This document shows, one piece after another, positions 43,125 to 51,126 of a DNA stretch of 64,000 nt. How positions within the stretch are numbered: the first letter of the stretch is position 1; every line of letters begins with the position of its first letter. Below the pieces are notes generated by a model that was given only the letters and a program-made list of their open reading frames with translations, searched no databases and was not told where the DNA came from. Origin of the DNA: Wenxinia marina DSM 24838. Its GTDB lineage: Bacteria > Pseudomonadota > Alphaproteobacteria > Rhodobacterales > Rhodobacteraceae. The stretch spans positions 1 through 64,000 of the forward strand of contig NZ_KB902279.1 in the NCBI RefSeq assembly GCF_000379485.1. Direction: 5' to 3'. Made by a program: the position numbers and the translations under genes.

Positions 43125-44082
43125 CGCCAACCTGCCGCTCGAACAGATCGCTGCCGAGCAGCCGTTCAAGCACCGCTCGCACTGGTGGGACGTCTGGGCG
43201 CAGTTCCGCACCCACAAGGGGGCGCTCCTCGGCCTGTTCTTCCTCGTCTTCATCACGCTGTTCGTGCTGATCGGCCCGTCGCTCTGGGGCGTGGATGCGA
43301 CCGCGCTCGACATCCGGAACAAGGACGTCCGGCCGATCTACACGATCCTCTGGGATTCGAGCGCCAAGGTCAGCTGGGCGCGGCCGCTGGGCACCGACCA
43401 GCTCGGCCGGGACAACATGGCGGCGCTGATGCAGGGCGGCCGGATCTCGATGGCGGTCGGCTGGACCGCGATGCTGCTGAGCGTGATCCTGGGCACCCTC
43501 GTCGGCGTCCTCGCCGGCTACTTCCGCCGGCTGGACGGAGTGCTGATGCGGTTCACCGACCTCGTCCTGGCGCTGCCGCTGCTGCCGCTCCTCCTCGTCA
43601 TGATGCTTCTGTTCCGCGACACGCTGCGCGCCGCCTTCGGGCCGGAACAGGGCATCTTCATCCTTATCGTCGTCGCCATCGGCGTCACCTCCTGGATGCA
43701 GACCGCGCGCATCGTGCGCGGCGACGTGCTGGCGCTGAAGGAGCGGGAGTTCGTGCTCGCCGCCCGCTCCATCGGCACCCCGTCGCGGCGGATGATCACC
43801 CGGCACGTCCTGCCGAACGTCCTGTCGCCGATCATGGTCTCGGCCACGCTCGGCCTCGCCAACGCGATCATCACCGAGAGCGCGCTCAGCTTCCTCGGCC
43901 TCGGCTTCCCGTCCGACTTCCCCACCTGGGGCAAGATCCTGTTCGACAGCGTCGACCGGATGGCCGCCTTTCCCGAACGGGTGCTGTGGCCCGGCCTCGC
44001 GATCTCGCTCACCGTCCTTTCGGTGAACTACATCGGCGACGGCCTGCGCGACGCGCTCGATCCGCGCATCCGCGGCACCTGA
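43117..44082 (+). CDS. Oligopeptide ABC transporter permease (OppC/DppC-like)
   Basis: A 321-aa second permease. The OppC N-terminal domain is followed by six helices. The G-T-D-Q-L-G-R-D motif (about 92-99) and the coupling loop E-F-V-L-A-A-R-S-I-G-T-P-S are intact. L-G-F-P-S-D-F-P-T-W-G-K-I-L is the usual late block, and it ends D-A-L-D-P-R-I-R-G-T. It is the last gene of the transporter operon. With the divergent M20 peptidases it suggests a peptide uptake and degradation locus. Confidence 0.95.
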   Translation: MTDANLPLEQIAAEQPFKHRSHWWDVWAQFRTHKGALLGLFFLVFITLFVLIGPSLWGVDATALDIRNKDVRPIYTILWDSSAKVSWARPLGTDQLGRDNMAALMQGGRISMAVGWTAMLLSVILGTLVGVLAGYFRRLDGVLMRFTDLVLALPLLPLLLVMMLLFRDTLRAAFGPEQGIFILIVVAIGVTSWMQTARIVRGDVLALKEREFVLAARSIGTPSRRMITRHVLPNVLSPIMVSATLGLANAIITESALSFLGLGFPSDFPTWGKILFDSVDRMAAFPERVLWPGLAISLTVLSVNYIGDGLRDALDPRIRGT

Positions 44083-44119
44083 CTTTACGCCCGCCCCGGC
44101 GGGGCCGATAAGCGGCCTC

Positions 44120-46549
44120 ATGGCCGACGCCCTCCCCATCGACGCCGTCCTGCCGCAGCTGGTGGAGGCGCTGCGCGCCCACGGCCGCGCGGTGCTGGAG
44201 GCGCCGCCGGGCGCGGGCAAGACGACGCGCGTGCCGCTGGCGATGCTGGACGCGGGGCTGACGGACGGCCGCATCCTGATGCTGGAGCCGCGCCGCCTCG
44301 CCGCCCGCGCGGCGGCGGAGAGGATGGCGGCCTCGCTGGGCGAGGCGCCGGGACAGACCGTCGGCTACCGGATGCGCGGCGAGACGAAGGTCTCGCCCGG
44401 CACCCGGATCGAGGTCGTCACCGAGGGCATCCTGACCCGGATGATCCAGTCCGACGCCGAGTTGCCGGGCATCAGCGCCGTCATCTTCGACGAATTCCAC
44501 GAGCGCAGCCTGAACGCCGACCTCGGCCTCGCCCTCTGCCTCGAGATCCGCGCCGCGCTGCGGCCCGACCTGATCCTGCTGACGATGTCCGCGACCCTCG
44601 ACGCCGCGCCGGTCGCCACCCTCATGGACTCCGCCCCCCGCATCACCGCCGAGGGCCGCGCCTTCCCGGTGGAGGTGCGCCACCTCGACCGCCCGGCCAA
44701 GGACCAGCGCCCCGGCCGCGCCGCCGCAGAGGCGGTGCTGGACCTGCTGCCGCAGACCGGCGGCGGCGTCCTCGTCTTCCTCCCCGGCGAGCGCGAGATC
44801 CGCGACGCCGCCGCCGCCCTCGCCGGCCGCGTTCCGCCGGACGTCGTGGTCCACCCGCTCTACGGCGCCCTGCCCTTCGCCGAGCAGCGCGCCGCCATCC
44901 GCCCCGCCGAGACGGGGCGAAAGGTCGTCCTCTCCACCGCCATCGCCGAGACCTCCCTCACCATCGAGGACGTGCGCGTCGTCGTCGACGCCGGCCTCGC
45001 GCGGCTGGCCCGGTTCGACCCCGGCTCCGGCATGTCGCGCCTCGTGACCGAGAAGGTGACCCGCGCCGAGGCCGACCAGCGCGCCGGCCGCGCCGGCCGG
45101 GTGGCGCCGGGGATCGCGCTGCGCCTCTGGACGAAGGGCGAGGAGGGCGCGCTCGCCGCCTACCCGCCGCCCGAGATCGCGAACGCCGACCTCGCCCCGC
45201 TGGCGCTGGAGCTGGCGCTGTGGGGCGCCGCCGACCTGCCGTTCCTGACGCCCCCGCCCGAGGCGGCGCTGGCCGAGGCGCAGGCGCTTCTGCGGTCTCT
45301 CGGCGCCCTCGACCGCTCCGGCGGCATCACCCCCCACGGCCGGGCCCTCGCCGCCCTGCCGCTGCACCCCCGCCTCGGCCACATGCTGCGCACCGCCGGC
45401 CGGCAGGCCGCCCCGCTCGCCGCGCTCCTGTCCGAGCGCGACGTCCTCACCGGCGCCCCCGCCGATCTCGCCCCCCGGCTTGCGGCGCTCGCCGGCCGCC
45501 GCGACCTGCCCGGCCAGCCGAACCCCGCCGCCCTCGCCCGCGCCCGCGACGAGGCGAAGCGGCTGGCGAAGGGGCTGGAGGACCGCCCGCCCCTCTCCCC
45601 CGGCACGATGGCCGCCCTCGCCTACCCCGACCGGATCGGCCTGCGCCGTCCCGGCGACGATCCCCGCTACCTGCTCTCCGGCGGCAAGGGCGCGCGCCTC
45701 GACCCCGCCGACCCGCTCGCCGGGCAGCGCCTGATCGTCGCCACCGACACCGACGGCGACCCGCGCGAGGCGCGCATCCGCCAGGCCGCGCCCATCTCCG
45801 AGGCCGAACTACGCGACCTCTTCGCCGCCGACATCACCTGGGCCGACGTCTGCGTCTGGTCCCGCCGCGAGAACCGCGTCCTCGCCCGCCGGCAGGAGCG
45901 CCTCGGCGCCCTCGTCCTCGCCGACCGCCCCGCGACCGACGTGCCCGGCCACGAGATCGCCCGCGCCATGTGCGACGGAGTCCGCGCCCTCGGCCTGCGC
46001 CTCTCCCCCGCCGCCGAGCGCTTCCGCGCGCGGGTGGAGATGGTCCGCGCCACGGGCGAGGATCTGCCCGCGATGAACGACGCCACCCTCCTCGCCACGC
46101 TGGAGGACTGGCTCGCCCCTCACCTCACCGGCGTGCGCACCGCAGACGACTGGCGCCGCTTCGACGCCCTGCCCGCCCTCCGCGCGATGCTGGACTGGGA
46201 CCAGCAGCAGGCCCTGGACCGCGCCGCCCCGGCGAAGGTCGAGACGCCGCTCGGCCGGCACATCGCCATCGACTACGACGGCGACACCCCCGCCATCGAG
46301 GTCCGCCTGCAGGAGATGTTCGGCACCACGCGCCACCCCACGGTCGCCGGCCGCCCGGTGAAGGTGACGCTCCTCTCCCCCGCCGGCCGGCCCGTTGCGG
46401 TCACGACCGACCTGCCCGGCTTCTGGTCCGGCGCCTATGCCGACGTCCGCCGCGACATGCGCGGCCGCTATCCTCGCCATCCCTGGCCGGAGGACCCGAC
46501 CGTTGCAGAACCGACTCTCCGGGCGAAAAGGCGCGGCGAGGCGGGATGA
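44120..46549 (+). CDS. hrpB: ATP-dependent helicase HrpB
   Basis: An 809-aa DEAH-box (SF2) helicase. Motif I is A-P-P-G-A-G-K-T-T-R-V-P, motif II D-E-F-H (its Phe is typical of HrpB), motif III T-M-S-A-T-L and motif VI Q-R-A-G-R-A-G-R. The HA2 domain and the HrpB-specific C-terminal domain (P-W-P-E-D-P near the end) follow. Its role is in RNA metabolism but not firmly assigned. It begins 37 bases after OppC, in the same direction. Length is normal. Confidence 0.95.
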   Translation: MADALPIDAVLPQLVEALRAHGRAVLEAPPGAGKTTRVPLAMLDAGLTDGRILMLEPRRLAARAAAERMAASLGEAPGQTVGYRMRGETKVSPGTRIEVVTEGILTRMIQSDAELPGISAVIFDEFHERSLNADLGLALCLEIRAALRPDLILLTMSATLDAAPVATLMDSAPRITAEGRAFPVEVRHLDRPAKDQRPGRAAAEAVLDLLPQTGGGVLVFLPGEREIRDAAAALAGRVPPDVVVHPLYGALPFAEQRAAIRPAETGRKVVLSTAIAETSLTIEDVRVVVDAGLARLARFDPGSGMSRLVTEKVTRAEADQRAGRAGRVAPGIALRLWTKGEEGALAAYPPPEIANADLAPLALELALWGAADLPFLTPPPEAALAEAQALLRSLGALDRSGGITPHGRALAALPLHPRLGHMLRTAGRQAAPLAALLSERDVLTGAPADLAPRLAALAGRRDLPGQPNPAALARARDEAKRLAKGLEDRPPLSPGTMAALAYPDRIGLRRPGDDPRYLLSGGKGARLDPADPLAGQRLIVATDTDGDPREARIRQAAPISEAELRDLFAADITWADVCVWSRRENRVLARRQERLGALVLADRPATDVPGHEIARAMCDGVRALGLRLSPAAERFRARVEMVRATGEDLPAMNDATLLATLEDWLAPHLTGVRTADDWRRFDALPALRAMLDWDQQQALDRAAPAKVETPLGRHIAIDYDGDTPAIEVRLQEMFGTTRHPTVAGRPVKVTLLSPAGRPVAVTTDLPGFWSGAYADVRRDMRGRYPRHPWPEDPTVAEPTLRAKRRGEAG

Positions 46550-46590
46550 CCTGAATTGAACGGATTCAATATGTCGCTACGTTGAGGTCA
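46548..46590. promoter_or_regulatory. Nested inverted repeats before the NUDIX gene
   Basis: Perfect ATTGAA (46555-46560) and TTCAAT (46565-46570) enclose CGGA. An outer pair, TGACCTGAA and TTGAGGTCA, wraps it with one mismatch. The AT content is higher than the surroundings, which fits an operator/promoter site for the gene starting at 46621. Confidence 0.4.
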
Positions 46591-46620
46591 TTGGATACAA
46601 GCTCGGGTTTCCGGTTCCCC

Positions 46621-47064
46621 ATGTCGCTCCGACACGACTTTCCCGCCGATGGCCGCGCCGACATTGCGCCGCTCAAGCAGCTGGCGGCGCTGTGCTGGCG
46701 CAAGGGCGAGCACGGACGCGAGGTGCTGCTGGTCACCTCGTCCGAGGGGCGGTGGATCCTGCCCAAGGGCTGGCCCATCGACGGCTGCTCGGGCTGCGAG
46801 ACCGCGCTGACGGAGGCGTGGGAAGAGGCGGGCGTGAAGCGTGGCAAGGCGGCGCGCAAGCCCATCGGCCAGTTCTACAGCGTCAAGGTCCGCAGCAACG
46901 GCGAGACGCTGCCCTCGCTGGTGAAGGTCTACGCCATCAAGGTGCAGAAGGTGGTCAAGGACTACCCCGAGGCCGACCGCCGCGACCGGCAGTGGGTCAG
47001 CCCCAGGAAGGCTGCCGCGCTGGTGACCGACGAGGGCCTGAAGGCGATCCTGCGCGACTTCTGA
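46621..47064 (+). CDS. NUDIX hydrolase (diphosphoinositol-polyphosphate phosphohydrolase-like)
   Basis: A 147-aa NUDIX protein. The segment R-W-I-L-P-K-G-W-P-I-D-G leads into the Nudix box, whose catalytic helix is T-E-A-W-E-E-A-G-V. The first Glu of the standard box is Cys here and the Arg is Thr, substitutions also seen in the L-P-K-G-W-P group. The metal-binding Glu residues remain. The family hydrolyses nucleoside- or inositol-linked diphosphates. ATG 46621 gives a normal length; a TTG at 46582 would add 13 residues. SD is weak. Confidence 0.9.
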   Translation: MSLRHDFPADGRADIAPLKQLAALCWRKGEHGREVLLVTSSEGRWILPKGWPIDGCSGCETALTEAWEEAGVKRGKAARKPIGQFYSVKVRSNGETLPSLVKVYAIKVQKVVKDYPEADRRDRQWVSPRKAAALVTDEGLKAILRDF

Positions 47065-47126
47065 CGCCGCATTCGGGGCGCCGATCGCCCCGGACGCCCG
47101 CCCTGCGGTCCTCGCGCTCCGGGCGA

Positions 47127-47241
47127 CGATCTCCGTCCCCGAGATTGACCCAGAAGCCGCTCCGGCGTTCGGCTTACCCGCCGCTCCCGCGCGCCGATCT
47201 CCATCCCGGAGATCGGACCGAAAACCGCTCCGGCATTCGCG
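47127..47241. repeat. Imperfect direct repeat with GATCTCC/GGAGATC hairpin
   Basis: Two 47-base copies (47127-47173 and 47195-47241) match at 36 positions. The second contains a perfect hairpin, GATCTCC with GGAGATC (47196-47214). A similar GATCTCC...GGAGATC pair occurs at 41413-41464 in the transporter operon. It is non-coding. Confidence 0.55.
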
Positions 47242-47304
47242 CCCCTTCCGGTCGCCGCGCCGCCGCCCTAGGGTCGCCCCGACCCGCCCCCCGGAGCCGC
47301 CCAA

Positions 47305-48501
47305 ATGGCCTACGCCCCCCGCCCCGAGCACCGCGCCTACGATGTCGTCATTGTCGGCGGCGGCATGATCGGCGCGGCCATCGCCTGGTGGACGGCCCGC
47401 GACCCCGCGTTCGACGGCCGCATCCTGGTGATCGAGCGCGACCCCTCCTACGAATACGCCTCCACCACCCACACCAACTCCTGCATCCGCCAGCAGTTCG
47501 GGACCGAGGTGAACGTGCGGATCAGCCGCTTCGGCGCGGAATTCATCCACGGCTTCCGCGACTGGATGGAGGATGCCGAGGCGCCGGCGATCGCCCTGCG
47601 GTCCTTCGGCTATCTCTACCTCGCCGGCACCGACGCCGGCGCCGCGCGCCTGCGCGAGGCGCAGGCGCTTCAGGCCCGGCTCGGCTGCGCCACGCGCCTG
47701 CTGACCCCGGACGAGATCGCTGCACGCTGGCCCCACATCTCGCCCGAGGGCGTCCTCCTCGGCACGCACAACCCGGTCGACGAGGGCTGGTTCGACGGCG
47801 CCACCATGTTCGACTGGTTCCGCCGCCGCGCCCGCGCCCTCGGCGTGGAGTTCGTGCACGGCGAGGCGACGGGTGCCCTGGTCGAGGGCGGTCGCGTCAT
47901 GGCGGTCCGCCTCGGGACCGGGCAGGAGATCGCCTGCGGCTTCCTCGTCAACGCCGCCGGCCCCCGCGCCGCCGCGCTCGCCGCGATGGCAGGCCTCTCC
48001 CTGCCGGTGGAGCCGCGCCGCCGCTTCACCTGGGTGTTCGACGCGCCGCTGGCGGCCGAGCTGCCGCTGACCATCGACCCGGCCGGCGTCCATGTGCGCT
48101 CCGACGGCGCCGGCTTCATGGCCGGCTGCCCGCCGGACCCGGACGAGACGGACGGGCCCGACGATTTCCGCGACCCCGGCGACCGGTTCGAAACCCACGT
48201 CTGGCCGATCCTCGCCGCCCGCGTCCCGGCGTTCGAGAACATCCGCCTGCGCCGCTCCTGGGTCGGCCACTACGCCTACAACCTTCTCGACCAGAACGCC
48301 GTCCTCGGCCCCCATCCGGACCTGCCGAACTTCCTGTTCGCCAACGGCTTCTCCGGCCACGGGCTGCAGCAGGCGCCCGCGGTCGGCCGCGGCCTCGCCG
48401 AGCTGCTGCTCCACGGCCGTTACACCTCTCTCGACCTGTCGGACCTCGGATATGCGCGGATCGCCGAAGGGCGACCGCTGCGCGAGCCGGCCATCATCTG
48501 A
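47305..48501 (+). CDS. FAD-dependent oxidoreductase (DAO family)
   Basis: A 398-aa flavoprotein. The FAD fold is Y-D-V-V-I-V-G-G-G-M-I-G-A-A-I-A-W-W (about 12-29). S-C-I-R-Q-Q-F-G and G-H-G-L-Q-Q-A-P-A-V-G-R follow. It belongs to the D-amino-acid/sarcosine oxidase superfamily of the FOXRED1 type. It lies 13 bases before the uronate dehydrogenase-like gene in the same direction, so the two are probably co-transcribed. The substrate is unclear: an amine or hydroxy-acid oxidation feeding the same sugar-acid or amine pathway is a guess. Confidence 0.9.
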   Translation: MAYAPRPEHRAYDVVIVGGGMIGAAIAWWTARDPAFDGRILVIERDPSYEYASTTHTNSCIRQQFGTEVNVRISRFGAEFIHGFRDWMEDAEAPAIALRSFGYLYLAGTDAGAARLREAQALQARLGCATRLLTPDEIAARWPHISPEGVLLGTHNPVDEGWFDGATMFDWFRRRARALGVEFVHGEATGALVEGGRVMAVRLGTGQEIACGFLVNAAGPRAAALAAMAGLSLPVEPRRRFTWVFDAPLAAELPLTIDPAGVHVRSDGAGFMAGCPPDPDETDGPDDFRDPGDRFETHVWPILAARVPAFENIRLRRSWVGHYAYNLLDQNAVLGPHPDLPNFLFANGFSGHGLQQAPAVGRGLAELLLHGRYTSLDLSDLGYARIAEGRPLREPAII

Positions 48502-48514
48502 AAAGGACCCCAAG

Positions 48515-49351
48515 ATGCTCAAGAAGATCGTCCTCACCGGCGCCCGCGGTGCCCTCGGCACCGAACTCCGGCCCGCACTGGCGAAGCTGACCGAGGCGCT
48601 GGTGTCCACCGACATCGTGGACGCGCCGGACGACCTCGCCCCGAACGAGACGTTCGTGCGCGCCGATCTGGCGAAGATGGACGAGGTGGCGCCGCTGATG
48701 GACGGCGCCGAGATGGTCGTCCATTTCGGCGCGATCCCGGACGAGGGACCGTTCGAGACGCTGCTGGGGCCGAACTACGTCGGCGCCTACAACGTCTGGG
48801 AGGCGGCGTACCGCGCCGGCGCCCGCCGCATCGTCTACGCCTCGTCGATCCACGCCCTCGGCCTCGGCGAGACCGCGGCCGGCCTCGACACCGACGCCGG
48901 CCACCGGCCCGACACCTTCTACGGCCTGTCCAAGTGCTTCGCCGAGGACATGGGCCGGATGTACTGGGAGAAGCGGGGGCTGGAGGCGGTCTGCCTGCGC
49001 ATCCTGTCCTGCACGCCCGAGCCGCAGAACGTCCGCGCCCTCGGCACCTGGCTGTCGTATCGCGACATGGTGCAGCTGGTGGAGCGGTCTCTCCTGACCG
49101 CGGTGGTCGGCTTCACGGTCGCCTACGGCGTCTCCGCCAACACCCGCGCCCCGGTCTCCAACGACCGCGTCCGCTTCCTCGGCTACCGGCCGCAGGACAA
49201 CGCCGAGGACTGGGCCGAGGCAATTACCGCGAAGGAGCGGACGCCCCGCGCCGACGACATGGGCTACACGAGGCTGGGCGGCCCGTTCGCGAAGGTGCCC
49301 CTGGGCGAGAGCGGGGTGGAGGCGATCCGGAGGATGGCGGCGGAGGACTAG
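48515..49351 (+). CDS. NAD-dependent epimerase/dehydratase, uronate dehydrogenase-like
   Basis: A 278-aa extended short-chain dehydrogenase. It starts M-L-K-K-I-V-L-T-G-A-R-G-A-L-G, the NAD-binding glycine motif. The catalytic region has S-S-I-H-A-L-G and Y-G-L-S-K (Tyr/Lys), followed by L-R-I-L-S-C-T-P-E-P-Q-N-V-R-A-L, which resembles uronate dehydrogenases that oxidise galacturonate or glucuronate to the lactone. A general NAD(P) oxidoreductase role is possible. AAAAGGA precedes the ATG. Confidence 0.88.
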   Translation: MLKKIVLTGARGALGTELRPALAKLTEALVSTDIVDAPDDLAPNETFVRADLAKMDEVAPLMDGAEMVVHFGAIPDEGPFETLLGPNYVGAYNVWEAAYRAGARRIVYASSIHALGLGETAAGLDTDAGHRPDTFYGLSKCFAEDMGRMYWEKRGLEAVCLRILSCTPEPQNVRALGTWLSYRDMVQLVERSLLTAVVGFTVAYGVSANTRAPVSNDRVRFLGYRPQDNAEDWAEAITAKERTPRADDMGYTRLGGPFAKVPLGESGVEAIRRMAAED

Positions 49352-49401
49352 CCAGCGCCGTGACGTGCCGCGCCCTCGCCATGCGCCGGGGGCCGCCGCC
49401 C

Positions 49402-49493
49402 GTAGGGTGGGTGAAACCCACCATCGCCGACCCCGCGGGGAATTGCGCCTGACCCGCCGTCGTGTGCGCCGCGGTGGGTTTCACCCACCCTAC
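49402..49493. repeat. 21-bp perfect inverted repeat (GTAGGGTGGGTGAAACCCAC type)
   Basis: The left arm (49402-49422) and right arm (49473-49493) are exact reverse complements, separated by 50 bases. A third single arm is found at 62263-62283. The right arm supplies the TAG stop of the sensor kinase gene (plus 49490-49492), so the element reaches into the gene end. It looks like a REP/MITE-type element between convergent genes. Confidence 0.85.
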
Positions 49494-50449
49494 GGGAACG
49501 AGACCTCGAACCGCGCCCCCGGCCCCTCGTCCGCGAGCCGGATCGTCCCGGCATGCGCTTCCAGCAGCGTGGCGACGATGGCGAGGCCCATGCCGGTGCC
49601 GCCCGCCTCGCGCCGCGTCGTGAAGAACGGCTCGAAGATGCGGCCGCGGTTGCCTGCGCTGACCCCCGGTCCGTCGTCCGTCACCGTCAGCCGCCCCGGC
49701 GCGGCGGTCAGCGTCACCCGGCGCGCGCCGTGGGCCGCGGCGTTGCCGACGAGGTGCTGAAGCACCAGCGCCAGCCCCTCCGCCGCCAGCGGCAGCGGCA
49801 CGTCCGCCCCCTCCACCGCGACCTCAGGCCCGCCATGAAGCGCCGGCACCACCTCCGCCAGCGTCGTTCGACCCACGAACCGCGGCTCGCGGGCCCGCGC
49901 CAGCGCCCGCTGCGCGTCGAGGAGGGCGTCCATCCGGGCCGCGGCGGTGCCGATCCGGGCGGCGAGGCGCATCCGGTCGGCGTGGGCCAGCCCCGGCTCG
50001 GACAACAGCTCCGCCGCACCCCGGATCGCGGTCAGGGGCGAGCGCAGCTCGTGCGTGGCGTGGTCGGCGTAGGTGCGCAGCACCGCCTCGCGGCCCGCCA
50101 GCGTCGCGCCCATGTCGAGAACGGCCTGGCCCAGCCGCTGCATCTCGCGCGTGCCGTAGTGCGCCAGCGGTTCGCTCGCCCGGTCGGTGCCGGCGGCGAT
50201 CCCCGTCGCCCGCGCCGCCAGCGCCCGGATCGGGCGCAAGAGGACGCGCCAGAGCGCCCAGCCCAGCAGCGCGGTCAGCACGAGGATGACCGACGCGATC
50301 ACCGCCTCCGCCTCGCGCCAGCCCAAGCTCGGCGCCAGCCGCCACAGCGCCAGGATCCCCGCCGCCGGAAGAGCCAGCACCGCCCCGAGCGTCACGCCGA
50401 GGATCAGCGCCAGCGGCGGCCGCCACTTGGCTCTTATCCGCCCCGGCAC
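49490..50449 (-). CDS. Sensor histidine kinase
   Basis: A 319-aa membrane kinase. Two hydrophobic helices lie at about 11-35 and 48-70 with only a short loop between, so there is almost no periplasmic sensor. A HAMP-like linker follows, then the HisKA box D-H-A-T-H-E-L-R-S-P-L with H133, an N-box L-V-G-N-A-A-A-H-G, and ATP-binding D-D-G-P-G-V-S and G-G-T-G-M-G-L-A-I-V. It starts with GTG 50449, overlapping the response regulator by 16 bases. The final stop lies inside a repeat. Confidence 0.93.
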   Translation of the reverse strand: MPGRIRAKWRPPLALILGVTLGAVLALPAAGILALWRLAPSLGWREAEAVIASVILVLTALLGWALWRVLLRPIRALAARATGIAAGTDRASEPLAHYGTREMQRLGQAVLDMGATLAGREAVLRTYADHATHELRSPLTAIRGAAELLSEPGLAHADRMRLAARIGTAAARMDALLDAQRALARAREPRFVGRTTLAEVVPALHGGPEVAVEGADVPLPLAAEGLALVLQHLVGNAAAHGARRVTLTAAPGRLTVTDDGPGVSAGNRGRIFEPFFTTRREAGGTGMGLAIVATLLEAHAGTIRLADEGPGARFEVSFP

Positions 50450-51126
50450 GCGCCCATCCTGAGGCCCACGCCGTGCACCGTGTCGATCGCGTCGGCGCAG
50501 CCCGCCTCGGCCAGCTTCGCCCGCAGGTTGCGCAGGTGGGAATCCACCGTCCGGTCGCTGACGCCGACCCCCGCGCCCCAGATCGCATCCACCATCGCGG
50601 GCCGCGCGATCACCTGGTCGGGCCGCGCCATCAGCCGCGCCAGCAGCTCCAGCTCCCGCGCCGTGAGCGCGACCTCCGCCCCGTTCACCCGGGCCGCGTG
50701 CCGCCCGGTGTCCAGCTCCAGCACGCCCCGCCGCAGCACCTCCGCCGCCGGCGCGCCGTTCGTCCGCGACAGGATCGCCCGCACCCGCGCCACCAGCTCG
50801 CGGGGGCTGAACGGCTTGGTCACGTAGTCGTCCGCGCCCATCTCCAGCCCCAGGATGCGGTCGACCTCGTCGTCGCGGGCGGTGAGGAACAGGACCGGCA
50901 CCCGGCTCGTCGCGCGCAGCTGGCGGCAGACGGCGAGGCCGTCCATCTCGGGCAGGCCGATGTCGAGCACGACGAGGTCCGGCCGCCGCCCCCGCGCCTC
51001 GCGCAGCGCCGCCGCGCCGTCGGCCGCCTCGCAGGTGCGATAGCCGGCGCGGGCCAGCGCGATCCGCAGCACCTCGCGGATCTCGGGGTCGTCGTCGACG
51101 ATCAGGACCAGCGCCTCGCCGCTCAC
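50434..51126 (-). CDS. OmpR/PhoB-family response regulator (CreB-like)
   Basis: A 230-aa regulator. The receiver has acidic D11-D12-D13, phospho-acceptor D55 in V-V-L-D-I-G-L-P, a Thr in L-F-L-T-A-R and K104 in Y-V-T-K-P-F. The C-terminal winged helix ends with R-T-V-D-S-H-L-R-N-L-R-A-K-L and G-V-G-L-R-M-G. GTG 51126 overlaps the stop of the DUF4173 gene (GTGA). It forms an operon with the sensor kinase downstream. The signal is unknown; the DUF4173 protein may be a partner. Confidence 0.94.
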   Translation of the reverse strand: MSGEALVLIVDDDPEIREVLRIALARAGYRTCEAADGAAALREARGRRPDLVVLDIGLPEMDGLAVCRQLRATSRVPVLFLTARDDEVDRILGLEMGADDYVTKPFSPRELVARVRAILSRTNGAPAAEVLRRGVLELDTGRHAARVNGAEVALTARELELLARLMARPDQVIARPAMVDAIWGAGVGVSDRTVDSHLRNLRAKLAEAGCADAIDTVHGVGLRMGACRGG

